Shown piece after piece: positions 1-5,694 of a stretch of 8,575 bases of DNA. The notes beneath the pieces are model-generated. The model made no database searches and was not told the DNA's origin. It saw only the letters and a program-made list of their open reading frames with translations. Origin of the DNA: Deinococcus sp. (GTDB lineage Bacteria > Deinococcota > Deinococci > Deinococcales > Deinococcaceae); assembly GCA_018260375.1 (NCBI GenBank), contig JAGLBF010000104.1, positions 1-8,575 of the forward strand, read 5' to 3'. Position numbers and translations under genes: made by a program. The stretch's first letter is position 1. Every line of letters starts with the position of its first letter.

Positions 1-30
1 GGTTTGCGGCTCACACCCTAAGTCTACCTG

Positions 31-47
31 TTATGTCACACACATAA
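31..47. promoter_or_regulatory. Radiation/desiccation response motif (RDRM), putative DdrO operator
   Basis: The 17-bp site TTATGTCACACACATAA has perfect 6-bp inverted ends (TTATGT/ACATAA) around a 5-bp centre. It matches 13 of 17 positions of the RDRM consensus as I recall it (TTATGTTATTAACATAA). In Deinococcus this operator is bound by DdrO, and cleavage of DdrO by IrrE derepresses the regulon. A -10-like TAAAAT (45-50) overlaps its right end, so a bound repressor would cover the promoter, but I see no convincing -35. The first gene downstream on the plus strand is the metallophosphoesterase. The site is symmetric, so a minus-strand gene left of the window could also be its target. Confidence 0.7.
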
Positions 48-145
48 AATACTACCTAAATTTCAAATGCCTTACTGACACCCTCTAGTCGGCGTGATTG
101 CTCACGGGCAGACAAACCTATTCAGGTGTGGCAAATAAGCAGCAG

Positions 146-886
146 ATGAATTACCCTAAAGGCACTTTGCGAATTGCCTTTCTCAGTGACATTCATGCCA
201 ACATCCATGCCTTGACTTCGGTCAAGCGTTTTCTGGGCGAACAGTCCGTAACCCAGGTGATTGTGGTGGGCGACCTCGTGGGTTACGGCGCAAGCCCTGG
301 GCCTGTCATTGACTTTGTGCAGCATGAAGGCTGGAAAACCGTGCTCGGCTCCAGCGACCTGCGCGTCAGCATGGAGCTGAGTGAGCGCTCAGAGCGCACG
401 GGCCTTTCGGCTAAGGTACTAGAATGGACCAAAACCGTCCTAGATCCAGAACAAATCGAGTTCCTCCGCAAGCTGCCAGCAGGCGGGCGCGTCAATACTC
501 CGCTGGGCAAAATACGCTTTTTTCACGGCTCACCCTATGACCCCGACCAGCGCCTTGACCTGATGATGCCCGACGAAAAAATTAGCAAAATGGCCCAGGA
601 ACTCGGCGCCAAGGTTATTATCGCCGCCGGCACCCACATTCCTTTTATGCGCGTGGTGGGCGAGGGTGAGGGCGCTGTTACCTTTGTGGACTCTGGCTCG
701 GTGGGCCTGAGCCTCAACCACGAACCCGGGGCTGATGTGGTGATTGTTGACTGCGAGGGTGCGTTCCCCAAAGTCAGCCTTCACAAAGTGCCTTATGACT
801 ACGCCTCCGCCGCCTTTGACATTATGGCCTGGGAATTGCCGTCCGTCATCGCCGACATTATTAAGACTGGCAAAATGAGCGGATGA
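146..886 (+). CDS. Calcineurin-like metallophosphoesterase family protein, degenerate second metal site
   Basis: This 246-aa protein has the metallophosphoesterase fold signature: D-x-H in SDIHAN (D15, H17), GDLVGYG (D43), an isolated histidine in FFHGSP (H128), GTHIPF (H164) and a DSGSVG turn. It resembles the compact YfcE-type phosphodiesterases. The usual GNHD motif reads GSSD (68-71), and the usual GHTH reads AGTH (161-164). The Asn and first His that normally hold metal 2 are therefore missing, while the metal 1 ligands remain. The protein may be mononuclear, altered in substrate, or inactive; the substrate cannot be told. The start is set at ATG 146 because the conserved fold begins eight residues later. 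No good Shine-Dalgarno is visible, and a TTG at 98 in the same frame would add 16 residues. No signal peptide or membrane segment is seen, so it is probably cytoplasmic. An RDRM lies 98 bp upstream, suggesting damage induction (inference). Confidence 0.85.
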   Translation: MNYPKGTLRIAFLSDIHANIHALTSVKRFLGEQSVTQVIVVGDLVGYGASPGPVIDFVQHEGWKTVLGSSDLRVSMELSERSERTGLSAKVLEWTKTVLDPEQIEFLRKLPAGGRVNTPLGKIRFFHGSPYDPDQRLDLMMPDEKISKMAQELGAKVIIAAGTHIPFMRVVGEGEGAVTFVDSGSVGLSLNHEPGADVVIVDCEGAFPKVSLHKVPYDYASAAFDIMAWELPSVIADIIKTGKMSG

Positions 887-1012
887 AGATGAGGAGTAAC
901 CAGCGTCCAGCACTAAGGCCAGCGCGTTCCAACTCGGTAAACCTAAACCTAGGATGACGGGCGGCTTTAATTCTGCGCCAGCAATTGAGCTAAACTGGAG
1001 AAGCAACAAAAC

Positions 1013-1019
1013 AGGAGGT
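1013..1019 (+). promoter_or_regulatory. Strong ribosome binding site of gap
   Basis: AGGAGGT lies five bases before the ATG at 1025, a near-perfect Shine-Dalgarno that fixes the gap start and fits a highly expressed gene. A -10-like TAAACT is present at 991-996 without a clear -35, so gap may have its own promoter in the 138-bp space after the metallophosphoesterase gene, but this is weak. Confidence 0.85.
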
Positions 1020-1024
1020 TCATT

Positions 1025-2020
1025 ATGAAGATTGGAATCAACGGATTTGGACGTATTGGTCGCCTGGTATTCCGCGTTTTGGAATCACGCGGCGTAGAAG
1101 TGGTCGCTGTCAACGACCTGACCGACAACAAGACGCTCGCAACCTTGCTCAAGTTTGACTCTACCGCTGGGCGCTTTAACGGCACCGTAGAATTTGACGA
1201 CAACAGCCTGACCGTCAACGGCAAAAAGATTCACGCGCTGGCTGAACGCGACCCCTCGAACATCAAGTGGGGAGAAATGGGTGTCGATATCGTTATTGAA
1301 TCCACCGGTATTTTTACCAGCCGCGAGGGTGCCAGCAAGCACCTGGCAGGCGGTGCAAAAAAAGTCATCATCACTGCGCCTGCCAAAGACGAAGACCTCA
1401 GCATCGTGCTGGGTGTCAACGAAGAAGTGTACGACCCCAGCAAGCACCACATCATCAGCAACGCAAGCTGCACCACCAACAGCCTAGGCGTGCCAATGAA
1501 GCTGATAGACGAAGCGTTTGGCATCGAAAAAGCCATCATGACCACCGTTCACAGCTACACCAACGACCAAAATATCCTTGACTTGCCTCACAAAGACCTG
1601 CGCCGGGCACGCGCCGCTGCCATCAACATCATCCCCACCAGCACGGGCGCGGCAAGGGCCGTTACGCAGGTGTACCCGGCGCTGAAAGGCAAATTTGACG
1701 GCACCAGCCTGCGCGTACCTACCCCTACGGGCAGCATCAGCGACGTGGTGGTTATCCTCAAGCGTGACGTGACGGTCGAGGAAGTAAACAAGGTGTTTAG
1801 CGACGCTGCCAAGACCGACAAGTACAAAAACTTGCTGGACTACACCGAAGAACCCATCGTGCTGACCGACATTCAGGGCGACCCTCACAGCGCCATCATT
1901 GACGGCGGCCTGACGATGGCGATGGGCAACCTCGTTAAATTCTTCAGCTGGTACGACAACGAGTGGGGCTACAGCAACCGCATTGCGGACCTCGTGCAAC
2001 TGGTTCAGCAAAAAGGCTGA
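1025..2020 (+). CDS. gap: Glyceraldehyde-3-phosphate dehydrogenase, NAD-dependent, phosphorylating
   Basis: This 331-aa cytoplasmic enzyme has the family's usual length. It oxidises glyceraldehyde-3-phosphate to 1,3-bisphosphoglycerate with NAD and phosphate. The N-terminal Rossmann motif INGFGRIGR (4-12) leads to the strand ending VNDLTD, whose Asp31 should bind the adenosine ribose of NAD. The active site SNASCTTN gives the nucleophile C149, and H176 in TTVHSYT is the base. Leu187-Pro188 after the active site is the pair typical of NAD-specific glycolytic enzymes rather than the NADP-using GapB type. The C-terminal WYDNEWGYSNR (309-319) is fully conserved. The gene heads the cluster with pgk, a VOC protein and tpiA, and a long hairpin separates it from pgk. 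Product assignment is secure; NAD preference is inferred from the residues named. Confidence 0.98.
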   Translation: MKIGINGFGRIGRLVFRVLESRGVEVVAVNDLTDNKTLATLLKFDSTAGRFNGTVEFDDNSLTVNGKKIHALAERDPSNIKWGEMGVDIVIESTGIFTSREGASKHLAGGAKKVIITAPAKDEDLSIVLGVNEEVYDPSKHHIISNASCTTNSLGVPMKLIDEAFGIEKAIMTTVHSYTNDQNILDLPHKDLRRARAAAINIIPTSTGAARAVTQVYPALKGKFDGTSLRVPTPTGSISDVVVILKRDVTVEEVNKVFSDAAKTDKYKNLLDYTEEPIVLTDIQGDPHSAIIDGGLTMAMGNLVKFFSWYDNEWGYSNRIADLVQLVQQKG

Positions 2021-2035
2021 TCAGAGATAAATAAT

Positions 2036-2077
2036 GGATGATGGGTGATAGGAGGTTTTCTCCATCATCCATCATCC
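2036..2077 (+). repeat. Long intergenic hairpin between gap and pgk (possible attenuator or mRNA-stability element)
   Basis: The left arm 2036-2054 pairs with the right arm 2060-2077. Fourteen pairs (one G-U) run from the base, a single A (2050) is bulged, and four GC-rich pairs close a five-base GTTTT loop. The foot is followed by GTTTTC, a short T tract only. It lies 15 bases after the gap stop codon and ends 18 bases before the pgk Shine-Dalgarno. It could partly terminate transcription so that gap outnumbers pgk, or protect the 3' end of a processed gap message. The sequence shows only the fold, not which role applies. Confidence 0.75.
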
Positions 2078-2095
2078 GTTTTCTATGCACATTCT

Positions 2096-2100
2096 GGAGG
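2096..2100 (+). promoter_or_regulatory. Ribosome binding site that sets the pgk start
   Basis: GGAGG lies seven bases before the ATG at 2108. The reading frame stays open upstream to a GTG at 2045, but that codon sits inside the 2036-2077 hairpin and the extra 21 residues do not resemble phosphoglycerate kinase, so the start at 2108 is preferred. Confidence 0.85.
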
Positions 2101-2107
2101 AATAAAC

Positions 2108-3277
2108 ATGCAAACTCTGAATCATCTGGACCTTAAAGGCAAGCGCGTGCTGGTGCGAGTGGATTACAACGTGCCCGTCAAGAACGGCAAAGTCGAAGAC
2201 GATACCCGGATCACGGCCAGTCTCCCGACCATTCAAAAGCTGCTGGACGGCGGCGCGAGCGTAGTGCTCATGAGCCACTTCGGGCGTCCCAAGAACGGCC
2301 CCGAGGAAAAGTACAGCCTCAAGCCGGTGGCTGAAGCCCTGGAAACCGTGCTCAAGCACGACGTGAAATTTATTGGCAGCCTGCCGGGAAGCGAGGAAAC
2401 ATTGCGGGAAGTGCAGGAACTCAAACCCGGCGACGTGGCCCTGCTGGAAAATGTGCGCTTCGAGATGGGCGAGGAAAAGAACGACGCCGCGCTGAACGAC
2501 AAGCTGGCGAAACTGGGTGACGCCTTTGTACTCGACGCTTTCGGTTCGGCGCACCGGGCACATTCGTCGGTCAGTGGCGTGGCTTCCAAACTGCCGCACG
2601 CGGCGGGCGGCCTGCTGGAAAGCGAAGTCGTGGCCTTAGGTAAGCTGCTGGAAAACCCCGAGCGCCCCTACGTGGTGATTATCGGCGGGGCCAAAGTCAG
2701 CGACAAGATCAAGGTCATCAAGAATCTGCTGCCCAGGGTAGATAAACTGCTGATCGGCGGCGGCATGGCTTACACCTTCATCAAGTCGCAGGGCGGCAAA
2801 ATTGGCGACAGCATCCACGAGGACGATCAGCTCGATCTCGCCAAACGGTTGCTAAGCGAGTACGGCGACAAGATCATGCTGCCGGTAGACGTGATCGCCG
2901 CCGACAAGTTTGCCGAAGATGCCAACACTCAGGTCGTTAAAAGCAACGAGATTCCCGACGGCTGGCAGGGCCTGGACATTGGCCCCGACACCGTCAGCGC
3001 ATACGCGGCGGCCTTGCAAGGTGCAAAAACTGTGTTCTGGAACGGCCCGATGGGCGTTTTTGAATTTGAGCCATTTGCAGGCGGCACCAATGTGATCGCA
3101 GCGGCGGTGGGCAGCCTCAAGGGGCAGGCTTACACGGTGATCGGCGGCGGCGACAGTGTAAGCGCCATCAACAAGAGCGGCAAGGCAGGCGAAATCGACC
3201 ATATCAGTACGGGCGGCGGGGCCAGCTTAGAACTGCTGGAAGGCAAGGAACTTCCCGGCGTCAAGGCGATGGAGTAA
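2108..3277 (+). CDS. pgk: Phosphoglycerate kinase
   Basis: This 389-aa cytoplasmic kinase, the usual bacterial length, transfers phosphate from 1,3-bisphosphoglycerate to ADP, giving 3-phosphoglycerate and ATP. The N-terminal, substrate-binding domain carries RVDYNVP (17-23), SHFGRP (56-61) and LLENVRF (112-118). The C-terminal nucleotide-binding domain carries GGAKVSDK (193-200), NGPMGVFE (312-319), GGGDS (346-350) and the closing STGGGASLELLEGK (367-380). All expected motifs are intact. It follows gap, whose product it uses, separated by the hairpin described above. The next gene begins two bases after its stop codon, so pgk and the VOC gene almost certainly share one transcript and are probably translationally coupled. 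Confidence 0.98.
   Translation: MQTLNHLDLKGKRVLVRVDYNVPVKNGKVEDDTRITASLPTIQKLLDGGASVVLMSHFGRPKNGPEEKYSLKPVAEALETVLKHDVKFIGSLPGSEETLREVQELKPGDVALLENVRFEMGEEKNDAALNDKLAKLGDAFVLDAFGSAHRAHSSVSGVASKLPHAAGGLLESEVVALGKLLENPERPYVVIIGGAKVSDKIKVIKNLLPRVDKLLIGGGMAYTFIKSQGGKIGDSIHEDDQLDLAKRLLSEYGDKIMLPVDVIAADKFAEDANTQVVKSNEIPDGWQGLDIGPDTVSAYAAALQGAKTVFWNGPMGVFEFEPFAGGTNVIAAAVGSLKGQAYTVIGGGDSVSAINKSGKAGEIDHISTGGGASLELLEGKELPGVKAME
3271..3274 (+). promoter_or_regulatory. Ribosome binding site of the VOC gene, inside the end of pgk
   Basis: GGAG, formed by the last sense codons of pgk, lies five bases before the GTG at 3280. This placement supports the GTG start and coupling of translation to pgk. Confidence 0.65.
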
Positions 3278-3279
3278 GC

Positions 3280-3714
3280 GTGAGTGGCCCCGAGTTCCTG
3301 CCTGACCTTGTGCCCGAACTGGCAGTCACGAACCTTGGGGCCAGCCTGCGCTTCTGGGTTGACCTGCTGGGTTTCGCAGTGGACTACGAGCGCCCGGAGG
3401 AACGGTTCGCCTATATCGTGCTGGGCAACGCCCATGTCATGCTTGACCAAATCGGGCAGACGCCCACCTGGGAAACGGGGCCGCTGGAACGTCCCTTCGG
3501 GCGCGGGCTAAACTTCGAAATCACCGTACCCGACGTGCAACCGGTTGTAGACCGCCTAAACAACGCAAACTGGCCGCTGTTCGTAGAGCTGGAAGAAAAG
3601 TGGTACCGCGTGAACGACCAAGAAACGGGCGTGCGGCAATTTTTAGTGCTTGACCCAGACGGCTACCTGCTGCGCTTTTCTCAAAGCCTGGGCTTGCGCC
3701 CGCTCAATTCATAA
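3280..3714 (+). CDS. VOC superfamily protein (glyoxalase/bleomycin-resistance fold)
   Basis: This 144-aa single-domain protein reads as two VOC beta-alpha-beta-beta-beta halves. The first half begins PELAVTNLGASLRFWVDLLGF (residues 12-32), the classic opening of VOC proteins, and continues to AYIVLGNAHVMLD (44-56). The second half runs from NFEITVPDVQPVVDRL (78-93) to the typical closing FLVLDPDGYLLRFSQSLG (121-138). Members include glyoxalase I, ring-cleaving dioxygenases and antibiotic-sequestering proteins. The closing strand and length are most like the bleomycin-resistance/glyoxalase subgroup, but the substrate and any metal cannot be assigned. It starts at GTG two bases after pgk and is followed by tpiA 31 bases on, so it is co-expressed with glycolytic genes. 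Handling methylglyoxal leaking from triose phosphates is an attractive but unproven role. Confidence 0.88.
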   Translation: MSGPEFLPDLVPELAVTNLGASLRFWVDLLGFAVDYERPEERFAYIVLGNAHVMLDQIGQTPTWETGPLERPFGRGLNFEITVPDVQPVVDRLNNANWPLFVELEEKWYRVNDQETGVRQFLVLDPDGYLLRFSQSLGLRPLNS

Positions 3715-3733
3715 ACTCTTTAATAGACTTTTC

Positions 3734-3740
3734 AAAGGAG
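3734..3740 (+). promoter_or_regulatory. Ribosome binding site that sets the tpiA start
   Basis: AAAGGAG ends five bases before the ATG at 3746. The frame is open upstream through the end of the VOC gene, but that part has no triose-phosphate isomerase character, so the ATG at 3746 (MPNILLALNWKMN) is the real start. Confidence 0.85.
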
Positions 3741-3745
3741 AAGCC

Positions 3746-4495
3746 ATGCCCAATATCCTTCTTGCTCTCAACTGGAAAATGAACAAAACCCCCTCAGAAG
3801 CCCGCGCCTGGGCCGAGGAACTCAGCACCGCATTGCCCCAGACTTCGGCACAACTGGCCGTTTTGGCCCCCGCCATTGACCTGGTGGATGTAGCCAGCGC
3901 ACTGAAAGGCACGCCTGTACAATGCGGCGCGCAGGACATCAGCGCTCACGAATCGGGGGCCTATACCGGCGAAATCAGCGCCGCCATGCTCAGCGACATC
4001 GGTGCAAAGTACGCCATCGTAGGCCACAGCGAGCGCCGCGAGTACCACGCCGAAACCAGCCAAAAGGTCGCTCAAAAAGCGGCGGCGGCGCTGGCGGGCG
4101 GTATCGTCCCTATCGTCTGCGTGGGTGAGGGCCTAGACATCCGCGAAAAGGGCGAGCACGTCGCTTACACCGTAGCGCAGTTACAAGACAGCCTAGAGCA
4201 ACTGAGCCTCAGCAGCGCCGCGCAACTGGTGGTGGCCTATGAACCCATCTGGGCCATCGGCACAGGCAAAACCGCCACCGCTCAGGACGCAGAAGACATG
4301 GCAGCGGCCCTGCGTCAGGAACTGCGCAGCCTCTACCCCGCCCACGCCGATCAGATTCAGATTTTGTACGGCGGCAGCGTAAAGCCTGCTAACATCGCCG
4401 AAATCTGCGCCCAGCCCAACGTCAACGGCGCCCTCGTCGGCGGCGCCAGCCTGGAAGTCGCTTCTGTCGTAGACATGGCCGCCGCACTCAGGTAA
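3746..4495 (+). CDS. tpiA: Triose-phosphate isomerase
   Basis: This 249-aa TIM-barrel enzyme, standard length for the family, interconverts dihydroxyacetone phosphate and glyceraldehyde-3-phosphate in the cytoplasm. The catalytic residues are all present: K11 in NWKMN, H94 in IVGHSERREYH, and E166 in AYEPIWAIGTG with its mobile phosphate-gripping loop. YGGSVKP (198-204) and LVGGASL near the C-terminus complete the phosphate-binding site. It is the last gene of the gap-pgk-VOC-tpiA cluster and has a good Shine-Dalgarno. The third base of its TAA stop codon is the first base of dispersed repeat copy A, so the repeat abuts the coding end. An intrinsic terminator follows about 110 bases on. Confidence 0.98.
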   Translation: MPNILLALNWKMNKTPSEARAWAEELSTALPQTSAQLAVLAPAIDLVDVASALKGTPVQCGAQDISAHESGAYTGEISAAMLSDIGAKYAIVGHSERREYHAETSQKVAQKAAAALAGGIVPIVCVGEGLDIREKGEHVAYTVAQLQDSLEQLSLSSAAQLVVAYEPIWAIGTGKTATAQDAEDMAAALRQELRSLYPAHADQIQILYGGSVKPANIAEICAQPNVNGALVGGASLEVASVVDMAAALR

Positions 4496-4549
4496 TACGG
4501 ATTCCGATTGATTTGGCGTACTTCCGAATCAATCAGGGCGAATGCGAGT
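4495..4549. repeat. Dispersed repeat, copy A (stem-loop with invertible-looking core)
   Basis: The 55 bases match 8521-8575 in the same orientation, except that the central 13 bases are the exact reverse complement of those in the other copy. The core (4514-4526, TGGCGTACTTCCG) is bracketed by perfect 8-bp inverted arms GATTGATT (4506-4513) and AATCAATC (4527-4534). The 19 bases left of the core are identical in both copies, and the right flank differs at three positions. The element begins at the tpiA stop codon, so as RNA it would fold right after the gene. The hexamer ATACGG that opens it recurs at 4559-4564, which may mark its far boundary or be chance. I see no transposase; a small non-autonomous intergenic repeat family is likely. 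Confidence 0.85.
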
Positions 4550-4605
4550 GGGAACAGCATACGGTCTGCAACCCTGTACCTAGTGAATTCCAGAAGTCAC
4601 CCGCG

Positions 4606-4629
4606 CCCCCCGAACAGTGGGGGATTTTT
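4606..4629 (+). terminator. Intrinsic terminator after tpiA
   Basis: A C-run (4606-4611) pairs with GGGGG (4619-4623) across the loop GAACAGT, followed by A and five T (4625-4629). The stem is short but entirely G-C and the T tract is adjacent, as expected for Rho-independent termination of the glycolytic transcript. Confidence 0.7.
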
Positions 4630-4835
4630 CTGGTCTAGCTTTTGGTTTAGTTTTGTGAAAATAAGTTTCAGCTGTCCATAAAAAATATAAATTATTATCT
4701 TTTACTAACGCTGATTGAACCCTGGGAATATAGAACCCTGGGAATGCCGCCTGGGCAGCTGACCGCCCAAATGCTTTTGCCACAGGCGGCTGGCCCGGCC
4801 GTCACCTAGCACCTCGCCTGGCCTATACTGCCCCT
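4630..4835. other. Non-coding stretch between the tpiA terminator and the HAD gene
   Basis: No credible gene is present here. It opens with an AT-rich segment (about 4635-4716) containing runs such as AAAAAATATAAATTATTAT. Two copies of the 13-mer GAACCCTGGGAAT (4717-4729 and 4733-4745) follow in direct orientation with a 16-bp period. Next are perfect 8-bp inverted arms GCCGCCTG (4746-4753) and CAGGCGGC (4783-4790), with an inner 5-bp pairing TGGGC/GCCCA (4752-4756, 4765-4769) as an alternative fold. The stretch ends in the -10 box of the HAD gene. A minus-strand frame at 4580-4783 is open by chance and shows no family features. Confidence 0.6.
4824..4829 (+). promoter_or_regulatory. -10 box of the HAD gene, leaderless layout
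   Basis: TATACT ends six bases before the ATG at 4836, so transcription should begin at or next to the start codon and the message would have no 5' leader. No Shine-Dalgarno is seen, in agreement. The -35 position (around 4801-4806, GTCACC) matches the consensus poorly. Confidence 0.6.
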
Positions 4836-5630
4836 ATGTTAGGCCTCATTTGCATAGATGTTGACGGCACGCTGGTTGGTACAGGCAATGTGGTGTTGCC
4901 AGAGGTCTGGGACGCGCTGCGGCAGGCGCGGGCGGCGGGGATATACCTCAGCATCTGCACGGGGCGGCCCGCTACGGGCAATGCGCTGGCGTACGCCCAG
5001 CAGGTTGACCCGCAAGGCTGGCACATCTTTCAAAACGGAGCCAGTATTGTCAATGTCGCTACGGGCGAGTCGCGCAGTGAGGAGCTGCCGCCTGAATTGC
5101 TGCGCCAGCTTATTGACACCTCGCGCCGCACAGGGCGCATTCTGGAGACTTACACCGACAGCGAATACGCCGTAGAAGACACGTCAGCGCGCTCGGTGGC
5201 CCACGCCGAGTTGCTGGGTGTGCCGTTTGCCCCGCGCGCGCTAGACAGTTTGTCTGGCAACATTGTGCGCGCCCAGTGGCTAATACCGTACAGCGAGCAA
5301 GAGGCGGTGATGACCGAGCCGCACGAGGGCCTGAGCCTGCACCCCGCTAGCAGCCCGGTGATGCCTGACACGTTATTTGTGTCTATTACCCGCGAGGGAG
5401 TCAGCAAGGGCAGTGCGGTGCGCCAGATCGCCAAACTCTACGGCGTGCCGCTTGACCGCGTGATGATGGTGGGTGACGGGCACAACGACGTTCTCGCTAT
5501 GCAAGAGGTGGGCTACCCTGTGGCGATGGGCAACGCCGACGAGCAGGCGCGGGCCGCTGCCAAGTACCATGTGGGCCACGTTGATCAGGGCGGGTTGATC
5601 GAAGCGGTGGCGTTGGCTCTGAAGGCGTAA
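4836..5630 (+). CDS. Cof-type HAD-IIB family phosphatase
   Basis: This 264-aa protein belongs to the haloacid dehalogenase superfamily, Cof/YidA type, a group of cytoplasmic Mg-dependent sugar-phosphate and cofactor phosphatases. Motif I is IDVDGT, with nucleophile D8 and acid/base D10. Motif II is T42 in CTGRP, motif III is K191 in SKGSAVRQI, and motif IV is GDGHND (D214, D218). The C2-type cap domain lies between motifs II and III (about 60-185), as expected for HAD-IIB. The length is normal and the catalytic set is complete, so it should be active. The substrate cannot be read from the sequence. The message appears leaderless. It stands alone between the glycolytic cluster and ddrA, 64 bases before the latter, with no terminator visible between them, so some read-through into ddrA is possible. 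Confidence 0.92.
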   Translation: MLGLICIDVDGTLVGTGNVVLPEVWDALRQARAAGIYLSICTGRPATGNALAYAQQVDPQGWHIFQNGASIVNVATGESRSEELPPELLRQLIDTSRRTGRILETYTDSEYAVEDTSARSVAHAELLGVPFAPRALDSLSGNIVRAQWLIPYSEQEAVMTEPHEGLSLHPASSPVMPDTLFVSITREGVSKGSAVRQIAKLYGVPLDRVMMVGDGHNDVLAMQEVGYPVAMGNADEQARAAAKYHVGHVDQGGLIEAVALALKA

Positions 5631-5652
5631 TTTTGGAAGTCTGTCCTGGTCA

Positions 5653-5669
5653 TTATGTCTTGACCATAA
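5653..5669. promoter_or_regulatory. RDRM of ddrA, putative DdrO operator
   Basis: TTATGTCTTGACCATAA has TTATG/CATAA inverted ends and matches 13 of 17 positions of the RDRM consensus. It contains the -35 box TTGACC (5660-5665), so DdrO bound here would block RNA polymerase. This is the expected control for ddrA, a core member of the radiation/desiccation response regulon in Deinococcus. Confidence 0.85.
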
Positions 5670-5688
5670 CGCCGTTATGTTATATACT
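5660..5688 (+). promoter_or_regulatory. ddrA promoter, leaderless
   Basis: The -35 TTGACC (5660-5665) and -10 TATACT (5683-5688) are separated by exactly 17 bases, a near-consensus housekeeping-sigma promoter. The -10 ends six bases before the ATG at 5695, so the predicted transcript begins at the start codon itself. The promoter overlaps the RDRM at 5653-5669. Confidence 0.8.
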
Positions 5689-5694
5689 AAATTC

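Noticed and set aside
98..145. TTG start at 98 for the metallophosphoesterase (16 extra residues)
   Set aside because: There is no ribosome site before it, and the added residues are not part of the fold. ATG 146 is more likely, though it too lacks a good ribosome site.
2045..2107. GTG start at 2045 for pgk
   Set aside because: It lies within the intergenic hairpin, and the clear GGAGG plus ATG at 2108 matches the normal kinase N-terminus.
4580..4783. 67-codon minus-strand frame in the tpiA-HAD intergenic stretch
   Set aside because: It runs through the terminator and the tandem 13-mers, shows no domain pattern and has no sensible ribosome site.
5677..5694. In-frame ATG at 5677 giving ddrA six extra residues
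   Set aside because: It precedes and overlaps the -10 box, so it lies upstream of the predicted transcript start, and known DdrA proteins begin at the equivalent of ATG 5695.
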